The notes below the pieces were generated by a model. That model saw only the letters and a list, made by a program, of their open reading frames with translations. It had not been told where the DNA came from and did not search any database. A program made the translations under genes and the position numbers. From Desulforamulus putei DSM 12395 (GTDB lineage: Bacteria > Bacillota > Desulfotomaculia > Desulfotomaculales > Desulfotomaculaceae), in the NCBI RefSeq assembly GCF_900129195.1, contig NZ_FQUY01000002.1, forward strand, positions 62,001 to 126,000: a DNA stretch of 64,000 nt, written 5' to 3'. Position 1 is the first letter of the stretch; each line of letters starts with the position of its first letter. Shown here piece after piece: positions 35,092 through 43,589 of this stretch.

Positions 35092-35484
35092 ATGACATTA
35101 CCCCGGGGGATGCGTTCCCTGCTCGCTTATTTTCCTTCCAGTACCAGGGCGGAGGCGGCTGTTCAGGAACTGAAAAGGATGGGCATCAGTGAAGTTTCCC
35201 TGGACAGAGTTTCCAGATATGGCGCCACAGCCAATGCGGCGCTGAACAATCCCGTCAATGATGCCGAAACCTTGACCGGGTTGACGTTGTTTTCCGCCAA
35301 CACCAGCAGGCTGATGGATGCGGATGCCAGGATTTTGATGTCTGCCGATCCCTCCAACTACGCAATGGCAGCGGACGATTACGGGGTGGCCGGGGGCAAA
35401 GCCTTTCTTGTGACGGTGGTAACCACCGATGAGATGGGTGATAAGGCTGCCCGGGTGCTGGCAAAGCACGGCGGCTCGCTCTAA
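35092..35484 (+). CDS. Hypothetical protein, 130 aa (general-stress 17M-like?)
   Basis: About 130 residues. The opening RGMRSLLAYFPSSTRAEAAVQELKRMGI resembles the N-terminal alpha/beta unit of general-stress-protein 17M-type domains (a strand, then a helix with 'A-x-x-A-V-x-x-L'). The end, VTTDEMGDKAARVLAKHGG, fits the second half of such a fold. I prefer ATG 35092 with AGGGGG at 35078-35083; ATG 35074 lacks a site. A 65-residue gene follows 26 bp later. Function unknown. Confidence 0.65.
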   Translation: MTLPRGMRSLLAYFPSSTRAEAAVQELKRMGISEVSLDRVSRYGATANAALNNPVNDAETLTGLTLFSANTSRLMDADARILMSADPSNYAMAADDYGVAGGKAFLVTVVTTDEMGDKAARVLAKHGGSL

Positions 35485-35510
35485 CACTTTGAATCCAGGG
35501 AGGTGTCGTG

Positions 35511-35705
35511 ATGGAAAAGGATCAGGTCAGAGACCTTGTGGAAGCCACAGCGCCCCGGACAGGATTTCCCAGAAGCGCTTTCACGGACCTGCAGGCAGCT
35601 GCCTTTAACTCAAAGTACGTCGACAGCTATGATGAGGCGCTGGACCTGCTGGAGGAACATGACATCACTGTGACAAAGGGCAAATACAAGTGGAAGGACC
35701 GCTAA
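35511..35705 (+). CDS. Small hypothetical protein, 64 aa
   Basis: 64 residues, acidic, helical. GGAGGTGTC precedes GTG 35508 and ATG 35511; the latter is the better-spaced start. It probably forms an operon with the gene upstream and is followed at once by a strong terminator whose stem overlaps its last codons. Not a family I recognise. Confidence 0.6.
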   Translation: MEKDQVRDLVEATAPRTGFPRSAFTDLQAAAFNSKYVDSYDEALDLLEEHDITVTKGKYKWKDR

Positions 35706-35720
35706 ATGCGGTCTTTTTTT
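35697..35720 (+). terminator. Rho-independent terminator
   Basis: GACCGC (35697-35702), TAAAT loop, GCGGTC (35708-35713) then seven T. The stem includes the stop codon of the small gene before it. Confidence 0.88.
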
Positions 35721-35723
35721 GGG

Positions 35724-35739
35724 GGGTCAGACCCCTTTT
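35724..35739 (-). repeat. Dispersed AAAAGGGGTCTGACCC repeat, copy 1
   Basis: On the minus strand reads AAAAGGGGTCTGACCC; the same 16-mer is found on the plus strand at 40126-40141. Each is itself partly palindromic (GGGTCTGACCC) and lies in a gap next to a terminator. Confidence 0.55.
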
Positions 35740-35829
35740 TCCAGCATATCCCAGTATTGAGGTTTTGGTTTGGTTGTCTATAATTTTGGTTACACTGAAC
35801 TTTAAAAGTTTGATTACGGAGGGACTTGC

Positions 35830-36786
35830 GTGAAAAAGGTTGTCAGCGTCAGTCTTGGTTCATCCAAACGAAATCATATGGTTCGGGTGGAATTGCTGGG
35901 AGAGGAATTTGAAATCAGTCGCCTGGGAACCGACGGCGACATTCATAAGGCCATCTCCATTTTGAAAGAGTTGGATGGCCGGGTAGACGCCATCGGGCTG
36001 GGCGGTATTGACGTTTATTTGTATGCCGGTAACACCCGCTATGTATTGCAGGACGGCTTGCGATTGCTGGAAACGGTGAAAAATACGCCGGTGGTTGACG
36101 GCAGCGGTTTAAAAAGCACCCTGGAAAGACAGGCAGTGGAGCGCCTGGTCCAACAAGGATTAATCAGAAATGGCACCAGGGTTTTGATGGTCAGCGCCAT
36201 GGACCGCTTTGGTATGGCCGAGGCCCTGGAGAAGGCCGGGTGCCGCCTTACCCTGGGAGACCTGATGTTTACCCTTGGCATTCCCATCCCCATCCGCCGG
36301 TTGGACAAGCTCCGGAGCATTGCCGCCAAACTGATGCCTATCGTCTCCAGGCTGCCTTTCCAATTACTTTACCCCACCGGCCAGCAGCAGGAGAAACATC
36401 ACCGTCCCGGGTCCAACAGGTTTGTCAGGTACTATCTGGAAGCCGAAGTTGTGGCGGGGGATTATCACTTAATCCGGAAATACCTGCCCGAAAGGCTCAA
36501 TGGCCAATTAATTTTAACCAACACCACCACCCGGGATGATGTGGAGGAACTGATGGAACGGGGGGCCGGTATGCTGGTAACCACCACCCCTGAATTTCAG
36601 GGGCGTACCTTTGGCACCAACGTAATGGAGGCGCTCTTCCTGGCTTTGCTGAACAAACCCTGGGCGGCGGCCACGGCGGAGGATTATAACAGCCTGCTGA
36701 AGCAGCTGAACTGGCAACCTAAAATTTTAAAATTTAGAAAGGATACCTTCTTGCCGGAACCGGAAACGGCAGACAAATTGGGTTAA
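35830..36786 (+). CDS. Conserved cytosolic protein of unknown function, 318 aa
   Basis: 318 residues, GTG start with GGAGGG 5-8 bp upstream. The sequence alternates strands and helices (VVSVSLGSSKRNHMVRVELLG; GRVDAIGLGGIDVYLYAG; GTRVLMVSAMDRFGMAEAL), which suggests two Rossmann-like alpha/beta halves. VVDGSGLKSTLER and GTNVMEALFLALL may be ligand loops. I have seen similar Peptococcaceae proteins labelled quinate/shikimate dehydrogenase-like, but I see no clear NAD motif and do not adopt that name. It stands alone between two terminators. Confidence 0.6.
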   Translation: MKKVVSVSLGSSKRNHMVRVELLGEEFEISRLGTDGDIHKAISILKELDGRVDAIGLGGIDVYLYAGNTRYVLQDGLRLLETVKNTPVVDGSGLKSTLERQAVERLVQQGLIRNGTRVLMVSAMDRFGMAEALEKAGCRLTLGDLMFTLGIPIPIRRLDKLRSIAAKLMPIVSRLPFQLLYPTGQQQEKHHRPGSNRFVRYYLEAEVVAGDYHLIRKYLPERLNGQLILTNTTTRDDVEELMERGAGMLVTTTPEFQGRTFGTNVMEALFLALLNKPWAAATAEDYNSLLKQLNWQPKILKFRKDTFLPEPETADKLG

Positions 36787-36793
36787 ACATGAG

Positions 36794-36816
36794 AACCCCG
36801 GTTGCGCGCCGGGGTT
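36794..36816. terminator. Bidirectional terminator between convergent genes
   Basis: AACCCCGG (36794-36801) and CCGGGGTT (36809-36816) around a 7-base loop, followed by TGTTTTA on the plus strand. It separates the 318-aa gene (+) from the L,D-transpeptidase gene (-). Confidence 0.85.
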
Positions 36817-36820
36817 TGTT

Positions 36821-37771
36821 TTATAGTCCCAAGGCCTGGTACATTTTGCTGTCTACGTAATTGTCCATGGGCAGACCGTTGGCTTTACGGAATTTTTTTA
36901 TGGCTGTTTCCATCCCGTAGCCAAAAATCCCGTCCACCTCTCCCTCATAATAACCCAGCCTTTTTAGAGTGCGCTGTACTTCAAAAACATCCGAACCTCT
37001 GTCGCCGCGGACCAATTTTTTGTGGCCCTGTCCCGGCACCCCGAAGGGGCTGCCGATTATATACACGGGAGTTCCCTTGGAAACCCAAGGATAAAGCTGC
37101 TCGACGCTGGAGTTGTGCATGCGAATACAGCCATGACTGGCGTAACTGCCGATGGAAAAGGGTTTGTTGGTGCCATGGATACCGTAAGTACCCCAGGGGA
37201 CATTGAGACCGATCCACCGGGTGCCAAAACCGGTACCCCAGTTGATTGCCTTATGAACCACTTTCCAGGTTCCCACCGGTGAGGGGGTGGAAGGTTTGCC
37301 GCAAGCGACATTAAATTGCTTGTAGGGTTTGCCGTCGGCCATCACCGTCAGCTTTCGTTTGGTTGTGTCCACTACAATGGCTATCTCTCCTGTAGGAGGA
37401 GGCATCTTCTCAGTACCGGCCACAGGTTTTTCAATCCTGAGGGCCAGGGTATGCCAGGTTTCCCAGTTTACCACCGCGTTGTCCTGCAAATGATGGTCCT
37501 GTTGAAACTTCCTTACCGCCTTTTGGGTAAGGGGACCGTAAATGCCGTCGAGGGGACCGTTATAGTAATGGAGCGCCTTTAATTCCTCCTGCAGATTTTT
37601 CACATCTTCCCCCTGCATCGGCGGGATGCCGGTTATGAGCGTGCGGTCGTGGTCTTCATTGAAGGGACACCAATTTAAAACTGTTTCCTGTGCGGCACAG
37701 GGGATGCTGGTAAGAAATAACGGCATGGCGGCAAAAAAAATTCCTGTTATGATTTTCAGGAGTCTTCTCAA
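36821..37771 (-). CDS. L,D-transpeptidase (YkuD) with two peptidoglycan-binding domains
   Basis: 316 residues: signal peptide (1-~27), PG_binding_1 domain (~52-110, VKNLQEELKALHYYNGPLDGIYG), YkuD catalytic domain (~128-245) and a second PG-binding domain (~255-314, VFEVQRTLKRLGYYEGEVDGIFG). The catalytic motif is complete: His199 in YGIHGTN and His213-Gly-Cys215 in SHGCIRM. The enzyme makes or edits 3-3 peptide cross-links outside the cytoplasm. TTG start with GGAGGG upstream. It is divergent from a peptidoglycan amidase gene, with about 255 bp between the two starts. Confidence 0.92.
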   Translation of the reverse strand: MRRLLKIITGIFFAAMPLFLTSIPCAAQETVLNWCPFNEDHDRTLITGIPPMQGEDVKNLQEELKALHYYNGPLDGIYGPLTQKAVRKFQQDHHLQDNAVVNWETWHTLALRIEKPVAGTEKMPPPTGEIAIVVDTTKRKLTVMADGKPYKQFNVACGKPSTPSPVGTWKVVHKAINWGTGFGTRWIGLNVPWGTYGIHGTNKPFSIGSYASHGCIRMHNSSVEQLYPWVSKGTPVYIIGSPFGVPGQGHKKLVRGDRGSDVFEVQRTLKRLGYYEGEVDGIFGYGMETAIKKFRKANGLPMDNYVDSKMYQALGL

Positions 37772-38027
37772 ATAAAATCCCTCCGTTGAAGTGGTCCATC
37801 GTTATTATTAAAAATATTTACCTTTACAAAGTGTCTTATGCGCATGGAACAAATTCAATTTCAACCTACAAAAGAGAATTAAGGTATCGTAATTATTATT
37901 TAAGACCCAATTACGGAAGAGTTTCCTATTGCTTTTACCGATTGGGTCTGTAACAAAAATAAGAGGTTTTTCGTCAATTAAGTAGAAATTTTTCTGGGTA
38001 TGTAATTTGGCAAAGCGGTGGTGGATC
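37772..38027. promoter_or_regulatory. AT-rich divergent promoter region with a 9-bp inverted repeat
   Basis: The region separates the transpeptidase (-) and amidase (+) genes. AGACCCAAT (37903-37911) and ATTGGGTCT (37941-37949) are perfect complements 29 bases apart, a possible operator or RNA stem. I could not match it to the ydaO/c-di-AMP or c-di-GMP riboswitch consensus. No convincing -35/-10 pair could be chosen. Confidence 0.35.
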
Positions 38028-40067
38028 ATGACATTAAACTTTGGCAAGCGTTTTTTTCATTACACTGTCCTGGTGGGGCTGGGGCTAACCCTTGTTTTTA
38101 ACCCCATCGGGGACGCGGGTCCGGCCGAGGCGGCCCGGGTGGCCACGGTAAATGTGGACAGGCTTAATTTGAGAAGCGGCCCGGGTACCCATACTGCACT
38201 GCTAGGACAAGTAAATAAAGGCGACCAGTTACCCGTTATCAGTAAGAGCGGGGATTGGTACCAGGTTCAGGTTGGCGGGAAAACCGCCTGGGTGGCAGGC
38301 TGGCTGGTGGGGGTTCAGGATGTTACCAATCCCTCACGGGGAACAGCAACTGCCAACACCCAGGGTAAAGTGGCGGTGGTGACAGCAGATACCTTGAATG
38401 TAAGAAGCGGCCCGGGCACCCATTACGGTATTGCCGGGAAAGCAAAAAAGGGCGACCAATTGCCCATTCTTTCCCAGAGCGGTGACTGGATTAAAGTGCA
38501 GGCGGGCAGCGCTACCGGCTGGGTGGCTAACTGGTTAGTCAAGGTGCAAAATGCCCCCGTGACGTCGGTAAAAACACCGGCAAACCCTGCTGCCGCAGGC
38601 AGCGGCAAGGTTGCGGTGGTGACAGCGGATAGCCTGAATGTGAGAAGCGGCCCGGGCACTAATTACGGTATTGTCGGGAAAGTGAAAAAAGGGGACCGGA
38701 TGTCTGTGTTAGCCCAGAGCGGTGCCTGGGTTAAAGTGCAAGTGGGCAGTACCACCGGCTGGGTGGCCAATTGGCTGGTATCTGTACAAGCCCCTCAGAA
38801 CACACCTGCCAAATCCACCGCTCCGCCGGCCAATACTGCTCCGGTTGCCGGCGCCCAGATGGTTGTCATTAACGGAGATAATATCAACCTGAGGAGCGGT
38901 CCGGGAACCCAGCACAGTGTTGCCGGACAGGTCAGCAGAGGCGTCCGCCTGCCGGTCATCAGCCGGTCCGGCGACTGGGTGCAGGTGCGCCGGGAAAACG
39001 GTACCCCGGCCTGGGTGGCAGGCTGGCTGGTTTCTTTTGTGGATCAACCGGAACCCTCCCAGCCGCAGAACGATAAGAGCTGGCTGCCGGGACCGCAACC
39101 TGAGACTCAACCGGAGGGTGACCAGGGGACAACCCCGGAGTCAAACAAAGATTATGTTCCTGAAGCCAAAGTGGTGGATGTTCAAATATCCGAGCAGCAG
39201 GGTCATACATACATCAATATCGTCTGTGACCATGACATTGAATACAATACATTCACCCTGTCCAATCCTTTCCGATATGTGGTAAATTTAAAAGATGTTC
39301 AGTTGGATAAAACACCGGCTGTCATTCAGGCCAATACCGACCTGGTGCAGCAGATAAGGACGGGGTTCAGCAAGGACCCCTACGTCTCGCGGCTGGTGGT
39401 GGACCTGAAGAAGTCTGCCCGGGTTGCGGTCAAATTGTCCCAGGATAAAAAGACCTTGACGCTGGATATCAGTAAGATTTCATACAGTGACGGGCTGGCA
39501 GGCAAGAACATCTTCCTGGACGCCGGGCACGGCGGCTACGACAACGGGGCTTCGGGTAAGAATGGTCTGAGAGAGAAGGATGTCAACCTTGATATCACCC
39601 TGAAGGTGGCTGAAATTCTCAGAAAGCAGGGCGCCAATGTTTACTTGAGCCGTTCCGACGACACCTTCATCGATCTTTATGAACGAACCCGCATGGCCAA
39701 CGACCAGAGCGCCGATATCTTTGTCAGCATTCACAGCAATGCCAACCCCAACACAGCCATTGGCGGCACCTCTACTTACTACTATGCACCGGCTACCATA
39801 CCGATGTTGTATGAGCAAAGGGATGACCGCAGGCGTCTTGCCGAGGATGTGCAAAGGGAACTGGTGGAGGCCGTGGGACGCCGGGATATCGGCGTATTGC
39901 AGGCCAACTTTGCGGTTCTGCGCACCAGCGTTATGCCCAGCATATTAATAGAAACGGCCTTTATCTCCAATGCCGAGGAAGAAGCATTGCTTGGTTCCCA
40001 GGACTTCCGGCAAAGGGCCGCCGAGGCCATTGCCAGGGGCATCAGCGCTTATTTTAGCGGACAATAG
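38028..40067 (+). CDS. N-acetylmuramoyl-L-alanine amidase with four SH3b repeats and AMIN domain
   Basis: About 679 residues. After a signal peptide come four bacterial SH3 domains, each with the pattern 'V..(D/N).LN(L/V)RSGPGT...G', the motif LNVRSGPGT recurring at roughly 70-75-residue spacing, separated by Ala/Pro/Thr linkers. A Pro/Gln-rich spacer and an AMIN-like domain follow, then an amidase_3 catalytic domain with DAGHGGYDNGASG (~495) and IFVSIHSNANPN as zinc-ligand segments. It cleaves the sugar-peptide bond of peptidoglycan. ATG 38028 (with GGTGGTGG upstream) gives a proper signal peptide; the TTG at 38007 adds seven unlikely residues. Confidence 0.92.
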   Translation: MTLNFGKRFFHYTVLVGLGLTLVFNPIGDAGPAEAARVATVNVDRLNLRSGPGTHTALLGQVNKGDQLPVISKSGDWYQVQVGGKTAWVAGWLVGVQDVTNPSRGTATANTQGKVAVVTADTLNVRSGPGTHYGIAGKAKKGDQLPILSQSGDWIKVQAGSATGWVANWLVKVQNAPVTSVKTPANPAAAGSGKVAVVTADSLNVRSGPGTNYGIVGKVKKGDRMSVLAQSGAWVKVQVGSTTGWVANWLVSVQAPQNTPAKSTAPPANTAPVAGAQMVVINGDNINLRSGPGTQHSVAGQVSRGVRLPVISRSGDWVQVRRENGTPAWVAGWLVSFVDQPEPSQPQNDKSWLPGPQPETQPEGDQGTTPESNKDYVPEAKVVDVQISEQQGHTYINIVCDHDIEYNTFTLSNPFRYVVNLKDVQLDKTPAVIQANTDLVQQIRTGFSKDPYVSRLVVDLKKSARVAVKLSQDKKTLTLDISKISYSDGLAGKNIFLDAGHGGYDNGASGKNGLREKDVNLDITLKVAEILRKQGANVYLSRSDDTFIDLYERTRMANDQSADIFVSIHSNANPNTAIGGTSTYYYAPATIPMLYEQRDDRRRLAEDVQRELVEAVGRRDIGVLQANFAVLRTSVMPSILIETAFISNAEEEALLGSQDFRQRAAEAIARGISAYFSGQ

Positions 40068-40072
40068 TGTAA

Positions 40073-40102
40073 CAGACCCGGTGAGTACGCTCGCCGGGTC
40101 TG
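40073..40102 (+). terminator. Terminator after the amidase gene
   Basis: CAGACCCGG (40073-40081) pairs with CCGGGTCTG (40094-40102), extended inward by TGAG/CTCG with one wobble. The U-tract (TCGTTCATTT) is weak but the stem is strong. Confidence 0.72.
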
Positions 40103-40125
40103 TCGTTCATTTGTAAATTATTCCC

Positions 40126-40141
40126 AAAAGGGGTCTGACCC
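40126..40141 (+). repeat. Dispersed AAAAGGGGTCTGACCC repeat, copy 2
   Basis: Exact 16-base match, opposite orientation, to 35724-35739. It lies between the amidase terminator and the glutamate mutase operon. Confidence 0.55.
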
Positions 40142-40244
40142 TCTTTAAAAAAATTTGGTTTAAAAGGAGGAACAATTTCCAAAATAGGAGAAACTAAAAA
40201 AAATCCTTTGTCTATGTTAAGTTACTACGTGGGAGGTCTGCCGT

Positions 40245-40679
40245 TTGGAAGAAGAAAAAAAACAATTAACCTTAGTTTTGGGAGTTATCGGGGCGGACGT
40301 TCATGCGGTGGGAAACCGCATCCTGGAATATGCTCTCACCGAGGCGGGATTTAAGGTGGTAAACATCGGCGTTATGGCGTCCCAGGAGGAATTCATCAAC
40401 GCCGCGCTAGAAACCGATGCTGATGCCATTTTGGTGTCTTCTCTTTACGGTCACGGAGAAATTGACTGCCGGGGTCTGCGAGAAAAGGCCATAGAGGCAG
40501 GCATCGGCAATATTAAAATGTACGTGGGCGGCAACCTGGTGGTGGGAAAACAAGACTGGGCCGAAGTGGAGAAAAAATTTCTTGCCATGGGCTTTGACCG
40601 GGCTTATCCCCCCGGAACCATGCCCCAGCAGGCCATTGACGATTTGTTGAGAGACTTTGGTTTTACCCAGAAATGTTAA
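40245..40679 (+). CDS. glmS: Glutamate (methylaspartate) mutase S subunit, B12-binding
   Basis: 144 residues. The cobalamin-binding DxHxxG motif is Asp18-x-His20-x-x-Gly23 in [11 protein letters not shown], and the usual [10 protein letters not shown] and [13 protein letters not shown] segments are present. It carries adenosylcobalamin (base-off, His-on) and, with GlmE, isomerises L-glutamate to threo-3-methylaspartate. TTG start with GGGAGG 8-13 bp upstream. First gene of a tight operon glmS-glmL-glmE-mal. The B12 pathway at 0-6 kb would supply the cofactor. Confidence 0.95.
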   Translation: MEEEKKQLTLVLGVIGADVHAVGNRILEYALTEAGFKVVNIGVMASQEEFINAALETDADAILVSSLYGHGEIDCRGLREKAIEAGIGNIKMYVGGNLVVGKQDWAEVEKKFLAMGFDRAYPPGTMPQQAIDDLLRDFGFTQKC

Positions 40680-40691
40680 GGGGGGACCGGC

Positions 40692-42080
40692 ATGGAACTG
40701 GCCCTGTTAATCGACTTTGGCAGCACCTATACCAAGGTCACGGCGGTGGATGTGGAGTCTGCCGAGGTCATTGCCACAGCCAGAGGGCTTACCACCGTGG
40801 AGACCAGCATATTGGAGGGCTTGGAGCAGGCCCTGGAGGGGATTAAACCTCACTTTGCAGGCGCCCTGCCCGAGTTTCAACACCGCCTGGCCTGCAGCAG
40901 CGCCGCCGGGGGACTGCGCATGGTGGCCATCGGGCTGGTCAAGGAACTTACAGCGGAGGCGGCCCGGCAGGCAGCCCTGGGGGCGGGGGCCAGGGTGCTG
41001 GGGGTGTTTGCCCACCAGCTGACGGCAGCGGAGATGGAGCAAATCGATGCCGGCTGCCCGGATATTATCCTGCTGGCCGGAGGAACGGACGGCGGCAATA
41101 GGGATACCATCCTGCACAATGCCAGGATGCTGGCTGCCGCCCGGTGCGGCAGTACCATCATTGTGGCAGGCAACAAATCCGCCGCGGAAGAAGTCCGGGA
41201 TATCCTGGTCCAGGCCGGCAAAGATGTGCGGGTCACTGCCAATGTACTGCCGGAATTAAATAAATTAAACGTGGAACCCGCCCGGGAAACCATTCGAAGG
41301 ACATTTCTGGAAAAAATTGTTGAGGCCAAGGGCCTGCGCCGGGCGGAAAGATATATTCAGGGGGTGCTGATGCCCACCCCGGCGGCGGTGCTGAATGCAG
41401 CGAAACTGCTGGCCACCGGCACCGGGGAGGAGCCGGGCTGGGGCCAGTTGGTGATCGTGGACATTGGCGGCGCCACCACCGATGTTCACTCCCTGGCCGA
41501 AGGATACCCGACCCGGTCCGGCGTGACCTTTAAAGGGCTGCCGGAACCTTTTGCCAAGCGCACGGTGGAAGGAGACCTGGGTATGCGGGTGAGCGCCCTG
41601 TCCCTGCTGGAAACGGTGGGCGCCCGGAAACTGGCGGCAATTGCCGGCCGGCCGGAAGAAGAAGTCATTTCCTATGTCCATGCAGTGCACGACAACGTGG
41701 AACTGCTGCCGGCCAACGAAAATCAGTGGAAAATCGACACTGCCATGGCTCGGGTGGCCGCAGATTTGGCCATGGAACGGCACGCCGGCACGCTGGAAAC
41801 CGCCTGGACCCCCATGGGCGCCATGTATATCCAACATGGCAAGGACCTGACCCGGGTGCCCTATCTGATCGGCACCGGCGGGGTCATTGTGAATCACCCC
41901 AACCCCCGAGAAATATTACAGGGGGCCCTGTACAGGCAAGAACAGCCCACCATACTGCGACCGCAAACACCAAGGATGATGCTGGACAAAGATTATATCC
42001 TGGCTGCTGTGGGACTGCTGGCGGAGGTAAAACCAACCGCGGCGCTGCGGTTGGCCAAGAAGTATATTGTGGAAATATAA
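40692..42080 (+). CDS. glmL: Glutamate mutase reactivating protein GlmL
   Basis: 462 residues of the MutL/GlmL family, an actin/ASKHA-fold ATPase with LIDFGSTYTKVTAVD at the N-terminus and VIVDIGGATTDVHSL as the second phosphate loop. It is encoded between the two mutase subunits in many Clostridia and is thought to exchange damaged cobalamin in the mutase. ATG with AAGGGGGG upstream; 12-bp gap from glmS, 27 bp to glmE. Confidence 0.93.
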   Translation: MELALLIDFGSTYTKVTAVDVESAEVIATARGLTTVETSILEGLEQALEGIKPHFAGALPEFQHRLACSSAAGGLRMVAIGLVKELTAEAARQAALGAGARVLGVFAHQLTAAEMEQIDAGCPDIILLAGGTDGGNRDTILHNARMLAAARCGSTIIVAGNKSAAEEVRDILVQAGKDVRVTANVLPELNKLNVEPARETIRRTFLEKIVEAKGLRRAERYIQGVLMPTPAAVLNAAKLLATGTGEEPGWGQLVIVDIGGATTDVHSLAEGYPTRSGVTFKGLPEPFAKRTVEGDLGMRVSALSLLETVGARKLAAIAGRPEEEVISYVHAVHDNVELLPANENQWKIDTAMARVAADLAMERHAGTLETAWTPMGAMYIQHGKDLTRVPYLIGTGGVIVNHPNPREILQGALYRQEQPTILRPQTPRMMLDKDYILAAVGLLAEVKPTAALRLAKKYIVEI

Positions 42081-42107
42081 ATGGCCAATAGAAGGAGATG
42101 AAAGCAC

Positions 42108-43559
42108 TTGCAATTGTCCAATAAAAAACTGGACTGGGATCAGTTCCTGCAAATAAGACAGGAAGTCTTGAACAGTTGGCCCACGGGACAGGAAGTGGAC
42201 CTGGAGGAAGCCGTTGCGTATCAGTCCAGGATTCCTGCCTATCGTCGTTTTGCCGAAAAGTTAGAACAGGCCAAAAAAGAGGGGATCACCCTGGCCCAGC
42301 CCAGGGCGGGGGTTGCCCTGGTACATGAACACATCGAACTGCTGCGCTATCTGCAGGATGAGGGAGGCGCCGACCTGCTGCCCACCACCATCGACAGCTA
42401 CACCCGGCAAAACCGCTACCAGGAAGCCCAGTCGGGTATTGAAGAAAGCCGCTCGGTGGGACGTTCCATGCTGAACGGTTTCCCTGCCGTAAACCATGGT
42501 GTTGCCGCCTGCCGGGAAGTGGTGGAGTCGGTGAAGGTGCCGGTGCAGGTCCGTCACGGTACGCCCGATGCCCGGTTACTGACGGAAATTACTTTGGCCG
42601 GGGGTTTTACGGCCTATGAAGGCGGGGGCATTTCCTATAACATTCCCTATGCCAAGGATGTACCCCTGGAGCGTTCCATCCGGGACTGGCAGTATGTGGA
42701 CCGGCTGGTGGGTTATTACGAGGAACGGGGCATTTCCATTAACCGGGAGCCCTTCGGCCCCCTGACCGGCACCCTGGTACCCCCTTGCATCTCCCACAGT
42801 GTCGCCATTATTGAGGCCCTGCTGGCGGCTGAACAGGGAGTCAAAAGCCTGACCCTGGGTTACGGCCAGTGCGGCAACCTGACGCAGGATGTGGCTGCGG
42901 TACGTTCCCTGGAGGAACTGGCAGAGGAATACCTGGGGCGCTTTGGCTATCATGATGTCGTCATTACCACCGTTTTTCACCAGTGGATGGGTGGCTTCCC
43001 CCAGGATGAAAGCAAGGCCTTTGGTGTTATCAGCTGGGGAGCGGCCACCGCCGCCATGGCCAAAGCCACCAAGGTAATTGTCAAGACCCCCCATGAGGCC
43101 ATGGGCATCCCCACCAAGGAGGCCAATGCTGCGGGAATCCGCGCCACCAAGCAGGTTTTAAATATGCTAAAGGACCAGCCCCTGGTGGAATTCAAGGAAC
43201 TGCAAAGTGAAAAAGAGTTAATTAAGGCGGAGACTAGGGCCATCCTGGAAAAGTTGCTGGAATTCGGGGATGGAGACATTGCCCTGGGAACCGTCCGGGG
43301 CTTCCAGGCCGGCATTATCGATGTGCCCTTTGCCCCCAGCCGCTATAACGCGGGACGCCTCCTGCCGGCCCGGGACTACCAAGGCGCGGTGCGCTTACTG
43401 GATTTCGGCAACTTACCCTTCGGGGAAGAAATAAAGGAAGTCCACCGGGAGAAAATAAAACAAAGGGGTAAAGCCGAAGGCAGGGACCCCAGCTTCCAGA
43501 TGGTGATTGACGATATTTACGCCATCGGCAAGGGTATGCTGGTAGGAAAACCTAGATAA
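42108..43559 (+). CDS. glmE: Glutamate (methylaspartate) mutase E subunit
   Basis: 483 residues, the catalytic TIM-barrel subunit, normal family length. Conserved blocks visible include [33 protein letters not shown] and [30 protein letters not shown]. It binds glutamate and the B12-carrying GlmS. TTG start at 42108 ([12 protein letters not shown]) behind AAGGAGATG. It is followed 30 bp later by methylaspartate ammonia-lyase, so mutase and lyase act in sequence: glutamate to methylaspartate to mesaconate plus ammonia. Confidence 0.95.
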   Translation: MQLSNKKLDWDQFLQIRQEVLNSWPTGQEVDLEEAVAYQSRIPAYRRFAEKLEQAKKEGITLAQPRAGVALVHEHIELLRYLQDEGGADLLPTTIDSYTRQNRYQEAQSGIEESRSVGRSMLNGFPAVNHGVAACREVVESVKVPVQVRHGTPDARLLTEITLAGGFTAYEGGGISYNIPYAKDVPLERSIRDWQYVDRLVGYYEERGISINREPFGPLTGTLVPPCISHSVAIIEALLAAEQGVKSLTLGYGQCGNLTQDVAAVRSLEELAEEYLGRFGYHDVVITTVFHQWMGGFPQDESKAFGVISWGAATAAMAKATKVIVKTPHEAMGIPTKEANAAGIRATKQVLNMLKDQPLVEFKELQSEKELIKAETRAILEKLLEFGDGDIALGTVRGFQAGIIDVPFAPSRYNAGRLLPARDYQGAVRLLDFGNLPFGEEIKEVHREKIKQRGKAEGRDPSFQMVIDDIYAIGKGMLVGKPR

Positions 43560-43589
43560 TAATCTCACATCTCAAACCGGAGGCAGAAC

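Noticed and set aside
37772-38027. ydaO (c-di-AMP) riboswitch before cell-wall genes
   Set aside because: Only a 9-bp inverted repeat was found; the conserved ydaO core strings could not be located.
38140-39030. DNA tandem repeat or CRISPR-like array
   Set aside because: The periodic similarity (LNVRSGPGT about every 70-75 codons) is four SH3b protein domains within the amidase gene.
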